From contig JADHUQ010000060.1 of the NCBI GenBank assembly GCA_016784425.1, positions 1-11,658 of the forward strand: 11,658 nucleotides of DNA, written 5' to 3'. The notes under the pieces are model-generated. The model ran no database searches. It saw only the letters and a program-made list of their open reading frames with translations, and was not told the DNA's origin. The translations under genes were made by a program, and so were the position numbers. The stretch is from Candidatus Delongbacteria bacterium (lineage in GTDB: Bacteria; CAIWAD01; BS150m-G50). This document shows, piece after piece, positions 1-7,147 of the stretch; position 1 is the first letter of the stretch, and the number at the start of each line of letters is the position of its first letter.

Positions 1-330
1 CGTTTCTTTCGAACAGGGCTTGGTTAGAAAGCGGAAGAGATTACCCTCGTTGACAGCGTCCATAGCCACCTGCAGATCCGCCTGGCCAGTCAGCATTACC
101 CGGGTGGTTGCTGCTGATTTTGATCTGACCCGTTTCAGAAACTGGACCCCGTCCATCACCGGCATCTGGAAATCGGAAACCACCACAGCGAAGGGTTTTT
201 CTGCGTCAACCAACCTCAGCCCTTCCGAACCGCTGGTGGCGGTGGTGATTTCAAAATCGTATCGTAACTGACGTCGGAATGACGACAGGATATCAGGTTC
301 ATCGTCGACCAGTAATACCCGCTTATTCAC
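1..330 (-). CDS. Response regulator, receiver domain (partial; C-terminus beyond left edge)
   Basis: This is the N-terminal 110 residues of a response regulator; the rest lies outside the window. The visible part is a complete CheY-like receiver: acidic pair D9/D10 in LLVDDEPDILSS, phospho-acceptor D53 in VVVSDFQMP, a Thr in VMLTGQ near residue 81, and the conserved Lys in FLTKPC near residue 104. The start is GTG at 330-328, preceded by AGGAG six bases upstream, and the next in-frame Met (in DFQMP) would destroy the domain. The start overlaps the end of the upstream REC-HDOD gene by 8 nt, so the two are probably translationally coupled. The stretch LTGQADLQVAMDAVNEGN, ending in RFLTKPC, is what I associate with receivers fused to HD or HD-GYP phosphohydrolase outputs. 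The output is not visible here, so that is only an inference. The receiver is closely similar to that of the preceding gene. Confidence 0.92.
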   Translation of the reverse strand, partial: MNKRVLLVDDEPDILSSFRRQLRYDFEITTATSGSEGLRLVDAEKPFAVVVSDFQMPVMDGVQFLKRVRSKSAATTRVMLTGQADLQVAMDAVNEGNLFRFLTKPCSKET

Positions 331-1543
331 TGTCCTCTCCTTTGGATAGTATTGTGGCCAGCAGGTCCTGCCAGATAGGGATTTCATTGGCCAGACCCAG
401 CTGATTAATATAGTCCATGTCGAGCAGTTCCTCCGGTGGAATTGGGTTTGATGTCAATTCACTCATCAGGATAGCGCTCGCCGCATGGACAGCAGTGAGC
501 GGTGTGAAGGCGCCATTACTGGGTGCTTTACCAGGGGAGTGATGAAAATAGATCGCTTCCACTATGGAGTCAGGCAAACCCCAGAGGCCCATCAGATAAC
601 CGCCGATCTCCGCATGGGTACGACCCAGTTCTTCCTGTTCTGCAGACATCTGATTACGCATATCGGCACCGGCAAGATCCAGCACATCGGCGTATTTTTC
701 CGGAAAACCGGATGCCAGTATCAGGATCCCTACATCATGCAGCATACCGGCCAGAAAGACATCATCGATAGATTTCTTGTCGAGTTCGGCCCGCTGGGCA
801 ATCTCCTTGGCCAGCAGGCTGGTCAGGTAGGAGTGGCGCCAGAGTCGCTCCAGGTCAAGCTGGCTGGGGGTGTTGAGGTTGACATCACTGAATATCTTAA
901 CCGAAAGAACCAGCGCGCATGTGATATCCACACCCAGAAGGCTGGCAGCTTGTGCGGGACTGGCGATATGGCGGGGAATGCCGAAAAAGGCGGAATTCAC
1001 CAGCTGCAGGATCTTGGCAGTCATACCGATATCTTTTGCAATGATTTCGCCGACCTTCGTCAGTGAACTGGTGGGTGACTTCAGCTCTTCCAGAACCTGG
1101 AGATAGAGGGTTGGAAGACTTGGCAACGATTCCAGATTGGTGGCGAACTGGACCAGCGAGGTATCGGAGAGCAGGTCACGCAACGCGCAGGAACGGGTGA
1201 TCACACCGATCAGTATATCAGCATCACAAGGTTTAGCCAGAAACTGGTGGGTGGGACCAACCGATCGCAGCAGTGCGTCCTGTTTGGAGTGACCCGAGAG
1301 GGCTATCCGCACCGTTTGGGGGTATTTCTCTTTGACCCGGGTCAGCAACTCCACACCATCCATTTCCGGCATGCGAATATCAGAGACCACTACATCAAAG
1401 GGTTCCTCGGCCATTTTCTCAAGGGCCACCACACCACCGTCACAAAATGCCATCTCCCATTCCCCACGGGCGGGGCGTAGCATCCGCCTCAAAGAGGATA
1501 GAATATCTGGCTCGTCATCAACAAATAATATTCGCTTTTTCAT
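323..1543 (-). CDS. Response regulator with HDOD output domain (REC-HDOD)
   Basis: A cytoplasmic two-domain response regulator of 406 residues. Residues 1-120 form the receiver: D9/D10, phospho-acceptor D55 in VVVSDIRMP, S83 in ALSGH, K104 in FLAKPC. Residues 135-340 form an HDOD domain, beginning with NLESLPSLPTLYLQVLEEL and including the hallmark AKILQLVNSAFFG and the HD-like AGMLHDVGILILA. The rest is a helical tail. HDOD domains are HD-superfamily relatives thought to act mainly through protein interaction or signalling; few have a proven enzymatic activity. Several HD-type ligand positions survive here (H237, H269/D270, H310, H334/H335), with H353 near where HD enzymes often have a final Asp. 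The ATG overlaps the stop of the upstream kinase gene as ATGA (4 nt), with AAGGAGA about 10 nt upstream. The kinase is therefore the natural phosphodonor. A second response regulator follows and overlaps by 8 nt. Confidence 0.96.
   Translation of the reverse strand: MKKRILFVDDEPDILSSLRRMLRPARGEWEMAFCDGGVVALEKMAEEPFDVVVSDIRMPEMDGVELLTRVKEKYPQTVRIALSGHSKQDALLRSVGPTHQFLAKPCDADILIGVITRSCALRDLLSDTSLVQFATNLESLPSLPTLYLQVLEELKSPTSSLTKVGEIIAKDIGMTAKILQLVNSAFFGIPRHIASPAQAASLLGVDITCALVLSVKIFSDVNLNTPSQLDLERLWRHSYLTSLLAKEIAQRAELDKKSIDDVFLAGMLHDVGILILASGFPEKYADVLDLAGADMRNQMSAEQEELGRTHAEIGGYLMGLWGLPDSIVEAIYFHHSPGKAPSNGAFTPLTAVHAASAILMSELTSNPIPPEELLDMDYINQLGLANEIPIWQDLLATILSKGEDSE
337..341 (-). promoter_or_regulatory. 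Ribosome binding site that sets the GTG start at 330
   Basis: The minus strand reads AAAGGAGAGGACA immediately before GTG. This places AGGAG six bases from the start, inside the last codons of the REC-HDOD gene. It supports the GTG start and the 8-nt overlap. Confidence 0.75.
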
Positions 1544-4356
1544 GCCGGTTCCATCTCCTTAGCCGCCTCGATCGGGAGACTGATAACAAACGTCGTTCCG
1601 CTACCCATCTCTGTCTCAAACGTAATTTCCCCATGGTGGTTTTCGACAACCACCGAGTGCGCCAGACTCAAACCCTGGCCGGTTCCCTTGCCAACATCCT
1701 TGGTGGTAAAGAAGGGATCAAACACCCGTTTTTGTATTTCAGGCGGGATTCCGGTACCACTATCGGAAATCTGGATGATCGCGCTGGTATTGTTTCGCTC
1801 GGTTTTAATTCTGATCATACCTTTCGCACCATCGCCACTCTCCGGCTCACCCTCCGCCTGTTGTTTTTCCTGAGCTGTTCTGATTGCATGTGCGGCATTA
1901 GTGATCAGATTCAAGATAACCTGACCAAACGCTCCGGGGAAGCATTGGACTTCCGGAAGTGTTTCCGCCAGCTCAACTTCAAGGTCGGCAACATATTTCC
2001 ACTCATTACGTGAAACTGTTACGGTGTCCTGGATGATTTTATTCAGATTCGATGGCACTTTCTCGTCTTTTCCGGGATGTGCAAACGCCCGCATGGAACT
2101 GACGATGCGGGCTACGGTTTCTATTCCCCGCTGGGATTGCTGGATGGCGGTCGGGATTTCTTCAACCAGAAACTCCAGATCAGCCTCCTCAACAGCTCTT
2201 TCCAGTGCTGCAATTCCTTCACTCAGGGCAGCTTTCTCCTGCCCGGCACCCAGCAGGCTGTTAACATTGTCAAACACTTTGGTGATATCACCGAAACTGT
2301 CCTGCAGGAAGCGCAGATTGTTGCCGACAAACTGCGTTGGGGTATTGATCTCGTGGGCAATACCGGCAGCAAGTGTACCTATGGATTCCATTTTGTTGGC
2401 CTGCTGCAGCTCGATCTCCGCTTTCTTACGTTCCGTAATATCCCGGATGATGCCGACAGCCTGCCACTCATCATCAATCAGCACACTGGAAAGGGACAGT
2501 TCGACCGGAATCTCCCGGCCATCCTGGTGGATCCCGGTTATTTCAAGTGTCTGATTAATAAGGGCTCCTTCGCCGGTGGCAATAAACCGGGGAAAGGCCT
2601 TGTGATGTGCCTCGTGATATTTTGGCGGGACAATTATCTGATGGAGGTTCCTGCCCGAGACTTCCTCTCCTGTATATCCGAAAAGCTGTTCAGCACCTGG
2701 ACTCCAGAAGGTGATGTTCCCCTCCGAGCTCATCATGATGATAGCGTCACGTGCAGTATCGGTGATAGCCCGCATACGGGTCTGGCTCCTCAGCAGATCA
2801 TAGGTGATCTGTCTGCGTTCGAGGAAACTGCTCACACGGAGAGCGATGACCTCCAGTAAATTCTTCTCCTCTTCAAGAAACGGATCCTCGGTTTGTGTAT
2901 GTCCATCCGCGTTGAAACAGACTTCGATTGTCCCGAAGGTGCGATCATGATGCTTCACAGTGGCGACTTGCCGCCAGGGGGTTTCTTTGAAATTTTCCGT
3001 AGTGAATTCCGCCCCCTCGATTATTAACCGTACTGAAGTACGCTCGGGGTAAGTCCACCCTGAGGGAACCTTCTCGACTATTCCCTGCAGAATCTCCACC
3101 AGCGAGACATCGGCTTCCGTCAGATATTGGGAAATACCATATTGACAATTCAACTCCTTTACCCGGGCATTGAGATCACTGGTACGATGCACCAGCGCAG
3201 CTTCAGTCAGCTTGCGTTGTGTGATATCTTTATCCAGGCCGCGGTAACCGAGCAGCTCACCCTGCTCGTCCAGCATGGGAACCGCATTGGTCAGCAGGAC
3301 TATCTCACGACCATCTTTGGTAATACTCCGGTTCTCCAGGTCTTTGATCGGTCTTTTACCGGCTGCGCTCTGGTTAAAAATTTTGGTAAGGGGTGCAACC
3401 TCATCCGCGGGCATCAGGTCAAAGGGGGTTCTACCCAATATCTCTTCTGCAGTGTAACCAAGGAGGTCTACGACTTTGTCTGAACAGTAGGTATAACGAC
3501 ACTCCAGATCGACCTCCCACACCCAATCGGAAGTACTCAGTGCCACATCGCGAAAGCGAGCTTCTGAATCCCGGGTCCTTTCTTCCATCAGCTTACGTTC
3601 AGTAATGTCATAAGCCACGATGAAGATCCGTTTATCCTGCTCGTCTTCAGTGGGAATCGGAGTTTCCGTCAACAGTATCTGCCGCTTCTCACCATCCGGA
3701 CGGCTTATCTCCAGCTCATAGCTTCCGGTACCTCCATCCTGTAACTGCTTCTCCCTGAGCGCGCGGATCTCGCCTTTGTTGTATTTGAGGAAATCTCGAT
3801 TTGTGCGACCGACCAGGGTCCCCTTCTCTACGCCGAGGATTTTTTCCAGACTGGGATTGGCGTTTATGAAACAATGATCCTTGACGATGCAGACACCTTC
3901 GCTCATGGCATCCATGAGCGTCTCGAACATCGTTTCACTTTCAAAGAGCGCCTTCTTCATGTGAGCGCGTTCACGCTTGAGATCCGAGTCGGCCAGCTCC
4001 CGTTTTACCGCAGGAACAAAACGGGCCAGGTTGTGTTTGTTGATAAAATCATGAGCTCCTCCTTTGAGTGAGTCGACAGCGGCTTCCTCACTCAACCGGC
4101 CGGAGACAACTATAAATGGAATTGGCAACCCGGATTCTTTATACAACTTAAGAGCCCCCGGGCCACTGAAGTCAGGCAGTTGAAAATCGGCCAGGATGAG
4201 GTCCCATTCCTGCTCCTGCAGCGCCCTGCTCATCTCCTCCGCAGTTTCGACCCGCAGGTATTCCGGATCATAACCTCCCCGATGGAGTTCGAGCATCATC
4301 TGAATGGCATCCTCTTCAACATCCTCAATGATTAGCACCCTAAGCGGTATTTTCAT
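1540..4356 (-). CDS. Soluble multi-sensor histidine kinase (REC-PAS-PAS-GAF-PAS-HisKA-HATPase)
   Basis: A 938-residue sensor kinase without signal peptide or membrane segment, so it is cytoplasmic. Domains in order: N-terminal receiver 1-120 (E11/D12, phospho-acceptor D57 in LILADFQLPD, S85, K107); PAS 138-252 ending AYDITERK; PAS 265-382 ending DKDITQRK; GAF-like 395-515; PAS 522-645 ending IIRDITERK; dimerisation/phosphotransfer helix with H668 in AAGIAHEINTPTQF; and ATPase domain with N-box GQVILNLITNAAHAI (N820), G1 DSGTGI (865-870), F-box DPFFTTKDVGKGTG and G2 GTGQGLSL. All catalytic motifs are intact. H668 to N820 is about 150 residues, longer than usual, because of an extra helical stretch at about 685-745. 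The ATG has GAGGGAG five bases upstream. An N-terminal receiver suggests another kinase controls its activity. The two downstream regulators are its likely targets. The signal is not identifiable; PAS and GAF domains often bind heme, flavin or small ligands. Confidence 0.96.
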   Translation of the reverse strand: MKIPLRVLIIEDVEEDAIQMMLELHRGGYDPEYLRVETAEEMSRALQEQEWDLILADFQLPDFSGPGALKLYKESGLPIPFIVVSGRLSEEAAVDSLKGGAHDFINKHNLARFVPAVKRELADSDLKRERAHMKKALFESETMFETLMDAMSEGVCIVKDHCFINANPSLEKILGVEKGTLVGRTNRDFLKYNKGEIRALREKQLQDGGTGSYELEISRPDGEKRQILLTETPIPTEDEQDKRIFIVAYDITERKLMEERTRDSEARFRDVALSTSDWVWEVDLECRYTYCSDKVVDLLGYTAEEILGRTPFDLMPADEVAPLTKIFNQSAAGKRPIKDLENRSITKDGREIVLLTNAVPMLDEQGELLGYRGLDKDITQRKLTEAALVHRTSDLNARVKELNCQYGISQYLTEADVSLVEILQGIVEKVPSGWTYPERTSVRLIIEGAEFTTENFKETPWRQVATVKHHDRTFGTIEVCFNADGHTQTEDPFLEEEKNLLEVIALRVSSFLERRQITYDLLRSQTRMRAITDTARDAIIMMSSEGNITFWSPGAEQLFGYTGEEVSGRNLHQIIVPPKYHEAHHKAFPRFIATGEGALINQTLEITGIHQDGREIPVELSLSSVLIDDEWQAVGIIRDITERKKAEIELQQANKMESIGTLAAGIAHEINTPTQFVGNNLRFLQDSFGDITKVFDNVNSLLGAGQEKAALSEGIAALERAVEEADLEFLVEEIPTAIQQSQRGIETVARIVSSMRAFAHPGKDEKVPSNLNKIIQDTVTVSRNEWKYVADLEVELAETLPEVQCFPGAFGQVILNLITNAAHAIRTAQEKQQAEGEPESGDGAKGMIRIKTERNNTSAIIQISDSGTGIPPEIQKRVFDPFFTTKDVGKGTGQGLSLAHSVVVENHHGEITFETEMGSGTTFVISLPIEAAKEMEPA

Positions 4357-4536
4357 CTTTTCTCCCTCAGTACTCGCAATTATCGCTATGCTCGCAAAGA
4401 ATACCTGTTTGGAAAAGTCATAAGCTGCATCGGTTTACAGCATTGCTGTAGGATGGCTTTCTTAATTCTGCCATATATTTGAAGCAATACCATAGAAGCC
4501 CCACTTCACCACCACATAAAGATCCTTCACTATCTG

Positions 4537-4557
4537 CCTGTGACAGATCATGTCAGG
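4537..4557. repeat. Imperfect inverted repeat, possible operator
   Basis: The sequence CCTGTGACAGATCATGTCAGG contains TGACA and TGTCA as perfect 5-bp inverted arms around a 5-base centre. The outer CCTG and AGG extend the symmetry across one unpaired T. It lies about 180 bases upstream of the kinase start, a possible regulator-binding position. Arms this short can arise by chance and no second copy was seen. Confidence 0.3.
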
Positions 4558-4700
4558 TTCTTATTACCAGTACCTGGCTCAAACGGGCAGTCCGGCCCGG
4601 ACGACACAATAGTATTTCGACAAACAGATTGCGACAGTTTAGGGGGAGGAGCAATTAAGATTATTTGCTGAAGAATTTAAATCTCGAAACTACGCCATAA

Positions 4701-4734
4701 AATGAAAAACCCAACGGGGATCAACCCGTTGGGT
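4701..4734 (-). terminator. Rho-independent terminator of the T9SS-cargo gene
   Basis: ACCCAACGGG (4709-4718) and CCCGTTGGGT (4725-4734) pair perfectly over 10 bp with a 6-base loop. On the minus strand the stem is followed directly by a T-rich run (TTTTTCATTTT). It begins about 30 bases after the stop codon of the gene at 4763-5737, so it ends that transcript before the kinase operon. Confidence 0.92.
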
Positions 4735-4762
4735 GGTCTATTCTGATCTAATTGCAGACTTC

Positions 4763-5737
4763 TTATTTCAACAGGAGCATTTTCTGCGTGAGAACACCGA
4801 ATTCGCTTTCCAGGCTGCATACATAGTTGCCGCTGGCCAGATTCCCAGGTGTGAACTCAAAAGTATGCTCACCTGCATAAAGCAGCCCTGAGTGTATCAG
4901 CCGGACCTGTATGCCTGCCAGGTTGTACACAGCCAGTTTAACCGTGGTTGCTTCCGGCAAGTTGAAGCTTAAAGTGGTGGATGGGTTAAAGGGATTGGGG
5001 TAATTCTGCTCCAGGTGATAGGCGGTGGGAACCGCTTCGATTTCAGTGACACTCCCCCCACAGGTTTCTACACAGTACTGGGCGATGGCCATCCACAAAA
5101 CACCGGTGGCGTCGGGATTGTACCAGCACTGAGAGCCAACGATACCGTATTCACCCGGGGTGCCGGTTGCGATAACTTCCCCTGAGCCGATTGTATAGGC
5201 GATCGTTGTGAAATAGCCACCATAGCTCGATTCGGCGATGGCCAGGAAATCGGTTGGCAGGTCAACAAACCTGCTCATCGACATTGGTGAGCAGTTCGAC
5301 GCCAGCATCCAGGGCAGGCCATCAGCGATCGGGTGACCCGGGATTATGAAGTTCTCCCAATCCTGCCAATCCGCTGTGGTTACATTGCCGGGCAGATAGA
5401 AGGTTTCATAACTGGCGATCTCATAGAAAAGTGTACCACCAGCAGCAACATAGGTTTCTAACTGATCTGCGGCATCGCTTAAGATCACAGGTACGGGATC
5501 TCCAGGATAACAGCCAATTCCTGTCACATAGACAACACAGTAAGGAGTGAGATTCCAACCAGGCAGTTCCGAGGTGCCGATTTCGGTCACGGTAGCGCCA
5601 AGATCTAAAAATGACTGTACTGCGTCACCGCCATCGGGCAGGCAATCACGCACAACCAGCACTGTCGGTTGAGCGAGCAGCTGGCCACAAAATGTCAGAT
5701 AGAATAGTGATATAAAGATATACTTCCCCTGTTTCAT
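4763..5737 (-). CDS. Exported protein with T9SS type A sorting domain and ThuA/amidotransferase-like N-terminal module
   Basis: A 324-residue precursor. The ATG at 5737 has GGGAGG five bases upstream and gives a typical signal peptide (charged MKQGK, hydrophobic core, cleavage near LLAQ, residue 23). Residues 24-228 look like an alpha/beta module: a first strand TVLVVRD, GWNLTPYCVVYVTG, a segment ETYVAAGGTLFYE, then HPIADGLP, GSGEVIATGTPGEYG and a closing helix. This pattern resembles ThuA or class I glutamine-amidotransferase-like folds, but I see no confident catalytic Cys-His pair. The mature protein has eight cysteines (32, 67, 76, 149, 204, 222, 226, 307), consistent with disulfides outside the cytoplasm. 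Residues 240-324 are a canonical T9SS C-terminal domain: HLEQNYPNPFNPSTTLSF, VYNLAGIQV, LASGNYVCSLES, ending QKMLLLK. The protein should cross the outer membrane and be anchored or released there. It stands alone between two terminators. Its biochemical role is unknown. Confidence 0.88.
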   Translation of the reverse strand: MKQGKYIFISLFYLTFCGQLLAQPTVLVVRDCLPDGGDAVQSFLDLGATVTEIGTSELPGWNLTPYCVVYVTGIGCYPGDPVPVILSDAADQLETYVAAGGTLFYEIASYETFYLPGNVTTADWQDWENFIIPGHPIADGLPWMLASNCSPMSMSRFVDLPTDFLAIAESSYGGYFTTIAYTIGSGEVIATGTPGEYGIVGSQCWYNPDATGVLWMAIAQYCVETCGGSVTEIEAVPTAYHLEQNYPNPFNPSTTLSFNLPEATTVKLAVYNLAGIQVRLIHSGLLYAGEHTFEFTPGNLASGNYVCSLESEFGVLTQKMLLLK

Positions 5738-5742
5738 GGTAT

Positions 5743-5748
5743 CCTCCC
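5743..5748 (-). promoter_or_regulatory. Ribosome binding site fixing the start at 5737
   Basis: GGGAGG sits five bases before the ATG at 5737, right ahead of a clear signal peptide. The reading frame stays open to an upstream ATG at 5815. That longer form would bury the signal peptide behind 26 non-hydrophobic residues, so it is rejected. Confidence 0.8.
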
Positions 5749-5858
5749 AGGTTTCGGTGTACAAATGGCAGCTTTTTGTCAAGAGGTGCGAATAATTAGG
5801 GCATACTTTGAACAATTGAATTTAGTAACTGTTTCGCAATAAGGCAAGTAATAATCCA

Positions 5859-5889
5859 TGTATAGAAACTCTTATTGGTTATTCGTCAA
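5859..5889 (-). promoter_or_regulatory. Weak promoter candidate for the T9SS-cargo gene
   Basis: On the minus strand TTGACG (5884-5889) and TATACA (5859-5864) are separated by 19 bases in an AT-rich stretch. This is longer than the usual 17 for a sigma-70-type promoter. TTTG just upstream also recalls the Bacteroidota -33 element, but the -7 element fits poorly. It would give a leader of roughly 110 bases. This is a guess based on position and composition. Confidence 0.25.
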
Positions 5890-6011
5890 ACCGATAGCCT
5901 GATCTCATCCTGCAGCTGTAAAACTTGATGCACGCACAAAAATGCCCTGGAAAGCTCCCTGGTACCTGTTTTCATACCGAGAAAAGTGCTTATACCGCGG
6001 CCTGTCCGGCC

Positions 6012-6049
6012 CAAGACAAAACGCCACCGACTCTGCAGCCGATGGCGTT
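6012..6049 (-). terminator. Rho-independent terminator of the TonB receptor/secreted protein/PorV operon
   Basis: AACGCCA (6020-6026) pairs with TGGCGTT (6043-6049). The stem extends inward as CG/CG and CT/AG pairs across two mismatches to a 4-base loop. On the minus strand it is followed by TTTTGTCTT. It starts about 70 bases after the stop codon of the PorV-family gene and closes the right-hand operon. Confidence 0.82.
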
Positions 6050-6083
6050 CCGGTGCCGCCTCGATGGCGGTGATATGCTCCAA

Positions 6084-6108
6084 CAGAGGTGCAGGCTTGC
6101 ACCATCTG
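6084..6108 (-). other. Stable hairpin just downstream of the PorV-family gene
   Basis: CAGA-GGTGCA (6084-6093) pairs with TGCACC-TCTG (6098-6108) around the 4-base loop GGCT, with one bulged A at 6104. This gives 10 bp of stem only 14 bases after the stop codon. No T-run follows, so it is not itself an intrinsic terminator. It may protect the 3' end of the mRNA or assist the terminator about 35 bases further on. Confidence 0.55.
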
Positions 6109-6121
6109 TCAGGATTGTGTG

Positions 6122-7132
6122 CTAGAAGGTAAACCGGAAGGTATACCACTGATTGGCGTCGAAGTACTCCATTGGATTATAGGAGTAATCAACATAAAGG
6201 TCGTTCGCGCCCAGGTTCAGACGCAATCCGCCACCGAGTGAATAGCCATACAGGTAGTCATCCTGGTCGGCGGTCACATAACCGGAACGCAGGAAGAACA
6301 TGTTGGCGAAGGAATACTCCATACCGAAGCGGTACTCGTCAGCGCTGAAGTCATTCCCCTGGTAGGTGGTCATCAGGGTCAGGCGATTGAGGGCATTGCT
6401 GACCAGGTCATACGCCAGACCGAACTGGAAAGTGGATGGCAGATCCGCTTTGGCGAATTCCAGAGTAGTAACCCGGTTGTCTGCGTTGGGCTCGTCACCA
6501 GGCAGGTTGGAGTGGAATTCACCACCATCACCATCATACTGGATCTGAGGACCAAAGTTCTTCATCACCACACCAAACCGCAGTCCGTCCATCGGGGTCT
6601 GCACCCTGACTCCGAAGTCAAAGAGAAAACCGGTGGCGGTCATATCTTTGATCTTCTCCTGCTTCAGATGCGCATTGAAGCCGATGGCAACCCGGTCGGT
6701 CATGATGCGTGCGTAGTTGAAGCTGACCGTGGTAAAGGTGGGTTGGATAATTTCACCGGTACCTTCCGGCATGCTTGTCGTCGTAACATAGAGGTCACCG
6801 ATATTCAGCATGCGGACGGCAACGCCGATACTGCCCAGACGCCCCAGATTGTGAGCATAACCGAACAGGTTTACCTTCATATCAGCGAAATACTGCATGT
6901 TACCCATGACAGCTTCGTTTTCTTTACTGTAAGCGACACCGGCCGGATTCCAGAAAATGGCGTCAACGCCAGTCACATCACCCACAAGCGCTCCGCTGAG
7001 GGATGTGCCCATGGCGCCGATCGGAATTCTCAGGTCGGTACCTCCGGCTGTACCGATGTTGCTGGTGCCCGCCTGCGTCAGAGCGAAGCTGGAAGCCAGC
7101 ACAACGATTGCCAGTATACTTTTTATTCTCAT
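6122..7132 (-). CDS. PorV/PorQ-family outer-membrane beta-barrel protein
   Basis: A 336-residue precursor with a signal peptide (cleavage after about residue 21, LTQA). The N-terminal family signature runs from DLRIPIGAMGTSLSGALV through GVDAIFWNPAGVA (about residues 33-67). The remainder is alternating beta-strand with the family phrase SMPEGTGEIIQPTF, and it ends in aromatic WYTFRFTF, a typical outer-membrane barrel C-terminus. Full length for the family. PorV is the T9SS shuttle protein that carries cargo from the Sov translocon to the attachment complex. PorQ and other relatives are FadL-like barrels with related or unknown roles. I cannot tell which subgroup this is, so no gene symbol is given. 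The ATG has GGGAGA six bases upstream and lies 15 nt after the stop of the giant secreted protein, so it is the last gene of that operon. The context suggests it helps export or display the preceding protein. Confidence 0.92.
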   Translation of the reverse strand: MRIKSILAIVVLASSFALTQAGTSNIGTAGGTDLRIPIGAMGTSLSGALVGDVTGVDAIFWNPAGVAYSKENEAVMGNMQYFADMKVNLFGYAHNLGRLGSIGVAVRMLNIGDLYVTTTSMPEGTGEIIQPTFTTVSFNYARIMTDRVAIGFNAHLKQEKIKDMTATGFLFDFGVRVQTPMDGLRFGVVMKNFGPQIQYDGDGGEFHSNLPGDEPNADNRVTTLEFAKADLPSTFQFGLAYDLVSNALNRLTLMTTYQGNDFSADEYRFGMEYSFANMFFLRSGYVTADQDDYLYGYSLGGGLRLNLGANDLYVDYSYNPMEYFDANQWYTFRFTF

Positions 7133-7147
7133 ATTGATTCTCCCAGC

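Larger units (their letters stand above)
4357..4762. other. Gene-free region between kinase operon and T9SS-cargo gene
   Basis: About 400 bases with no credible coding sequence on either strand. It holds the intrinsic terminator of the gene at 4763-5737 and a small inverted repeat at 4537-4557. It should also hold the promoter of the kinase operon, which reads leftward from 4356. I found no convincing -35/-10 pair, no sigma-54 GG/GC element and no riboswitch motif, so that promoter stays unassigned. Confidence 0.7.
5738..6121. other. Gene-free region between PorV-family gene and T9SS-cargo gene
   Basis: About 380 bases. The side near 6121 holds a bulged hairpin and an intrinsic terminator, both belonging to the PorV-family transcript. 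The side near 5738-5880 is AT-rich and holds the ribosome binding site and a weak promoter candidate for the next gene. Between about 5890 and 6010 I see nothing assignable. Short open frames here lack codon structure, ribosome binding sites and recognisable protein features. Confidence 0.7.

Noticed and set aside
2077..2859. Plus-strand open frame of 260 codons opposite the kinase gene
   Set aside because: The opposite strand encodes intact HisKA and PAS motifs; the plus-strand protein has no domain pattern.
4589..4603. GTCCGGGCCGGAC-type palindrome in the gap upstream of the kinase
   Set aside because: The arms are only 5 bp with a 2-base centre in a GC-rich spot, with no T-run or partner site; chance is a sufficient explanation.
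5777..5782. Perfect TTGACA on the minus strand upstream of the T9SS-cargo gene
   Set aside because: There is no acceptable -10 box at 16-18 bases, and transcription would begin at the ribosome binding site.
5738..5815. Longer start at 5815 for the T9SS-cargo gene
   Set aside because: It would place 26 residues in front of a clear signal peptide, and the strong ribosome binding site is at the internal ATG (5737).
5925..5990. GCACGCACA...GGAAAG stretch reminiscent of a GEMM-I (cyclic di-GMP) riboswitch
   Set aside because: It lies on the plus strand with no gene to regulate, and the conserved second half (ACGCAAAGCC and the receptor helix) is missing.
5886..6149. Minus-strand open frame of 87 codons after the PorV-family gene
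   Set aside because: It starts inside the PorV-family gene in another frame and runs through the terminator hairpin. It has no ribosome binding site and no protein features.
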